The position numbers and the translations under genes are program-made. From the NCBI GenBank assembly GCA_946221045.1, contig CAMIIY010000126.1:1-6292 (forward strand): a stretch of DNA of 6,292 nucleotides. The letters run 5' to 3'. Source of the DNA: an uncultured Oceanospirillaceae bacterium (GTDB lineage Bacteria; Pseudomonadota; Gammaproteobacteria; Pseudomonadales; Balneatricaceae). The notes below the pieces were generated by a model, which was not told where the DNA came from, did not search any database, and saw only the letters and a list, made by a program, of their open reading frames with translations. Shown here piece by piece: positions 5,993-6,292 of the stretch (position 1 is its first letter; every line of letters begins with the position of its first letter).

Positions 5993-6292
5993 TCAGCAGT
6001 CGGCTTCCGGCGGCTCGCCGTGCTTTAAACGCAGAAACATCAAAGCCACCGTTAGCGCATCCCCAATTGCGGTATGGCGCTCCATAATCGGAATATCCAG
6101 TTTCTTTGAGATAGTATCGAAACGCAGGTCAACATTTCCGCCGACCGATTTCCATTTAATGATGTCATGATAAACGTGCGATAACTCGATCGATTTATTG
6201 GGCAAACCAAACCCGTATTTTGGACGCAGAAATTTATCCAGCATACGAATATCATAATTGACGTAGTAACCAAGGATAGGCCGGTTACCCAC
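5993..6292 (-). CDS. DEDDh-family 3'-5' exonuclease (DnaQ-like), C-terminal part
   Basis: The last 99 residues are present; the start lies beyond the right edge and the frame is open to it. Members of this superfamily remove nucleotides from 3' ends using four acidic residues and a general-base His. The first motif (DxE) would be outside the window. The second is visible as GYYVNYDIRML (residues 8-18 of the fragment, Asp14), and the third as HTAIGDA (His73, Asp78), marking the DEDDh type. The GYY form of motif II and the PNKSIELSHVYHDI stretch remind me of stand-alone exonucleases found in Pseudomonas and relatives beside a DUF294/cyclic-nucleotide-binding protein; that is from memory. It is not the Pol III epsilon subunit by context, but its substrate cannot be told. 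It ends at a strong terminator and has no evident link with the flagellar genes. Confidence 0.85.
   Translation of the reverse strand: MGNRPILGYYVNYDIRMLDKFLRPKYGFGLPNKSIELSHVYHDIIKWKSVGGNVDLRFDTISKKLDIPIMERHTAIGDALTVALMFLRLKHGEPPEADC

Overview
The window is a flagellar structural and export operon, fliE-fliF-fliG-fliH-fliI-fliJ, with every gene on the minus strand, so it reads from the right edge to the left. Gene order, protein lengths and signature motifs fit a motile gammaproteobacterium. Protein character and roughly balanced base composition make me think of the Oceanospirillales / marine Pseudomonas-like group, but that placement is from memory and has low confidence.

Layout from right to left. 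(1) 6292-5993: the C-terminal 99 residues of a DEDDh-family 3'-5' exonuclease (DnaQ-like), unrelated to flagella, closed by a rho-independent terminator at about 5972-5950. (2) 5949-5819: an AT-rich intergenic region with a good sigma70-type promoter (TTGAAG, 16-bp spacer, perfect TATAAT), an 8-bp palindrome inside the spacer and an A-tract/T-tract inverted repeat just upstream. (3) 5818-136: fliE, fliF, fliG, fliH, fliI, fliJ. Junctions are tight (16-nt gap, 11-nt overlap, 26-nt overlap, 3-nt gap) except for an 82-nt gap between fliG and fliH. (4) 79 nt after fliJ, a new open frame starts at 56 and runs off the left edge; by position it may be fliK. No terminator follows fliJ, so the operon probably continues.

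How the genes work together: FliF forms the MS ring in the inner membrane. FliE joins it to the proximal rod. FliG binds the FliF C-terminus and receives torque from the stator. FliH, FliI and FliJ form the soluble ATPase complex that feeds substrates to the export gate inside the ring. The operon thus supplies the base of the motor plus its export ATPase.

This is mostly an ordinary conserved locus and I see no new system. The observation most worth checking is in FliI: the Walker B aspartate is replaced by histidine (CAC codon at 1170-1168), in a protein whose other catalytic motifs are intact. Lesser points are the sigma70-like rather than canonical sigma54-like promoter before fliE, the unusual fliG-fliH leader without a Shine-Dalgarno, a run of ten glycines at exact four-residue spacing in FliH, and a short duplication in the FliF linker.
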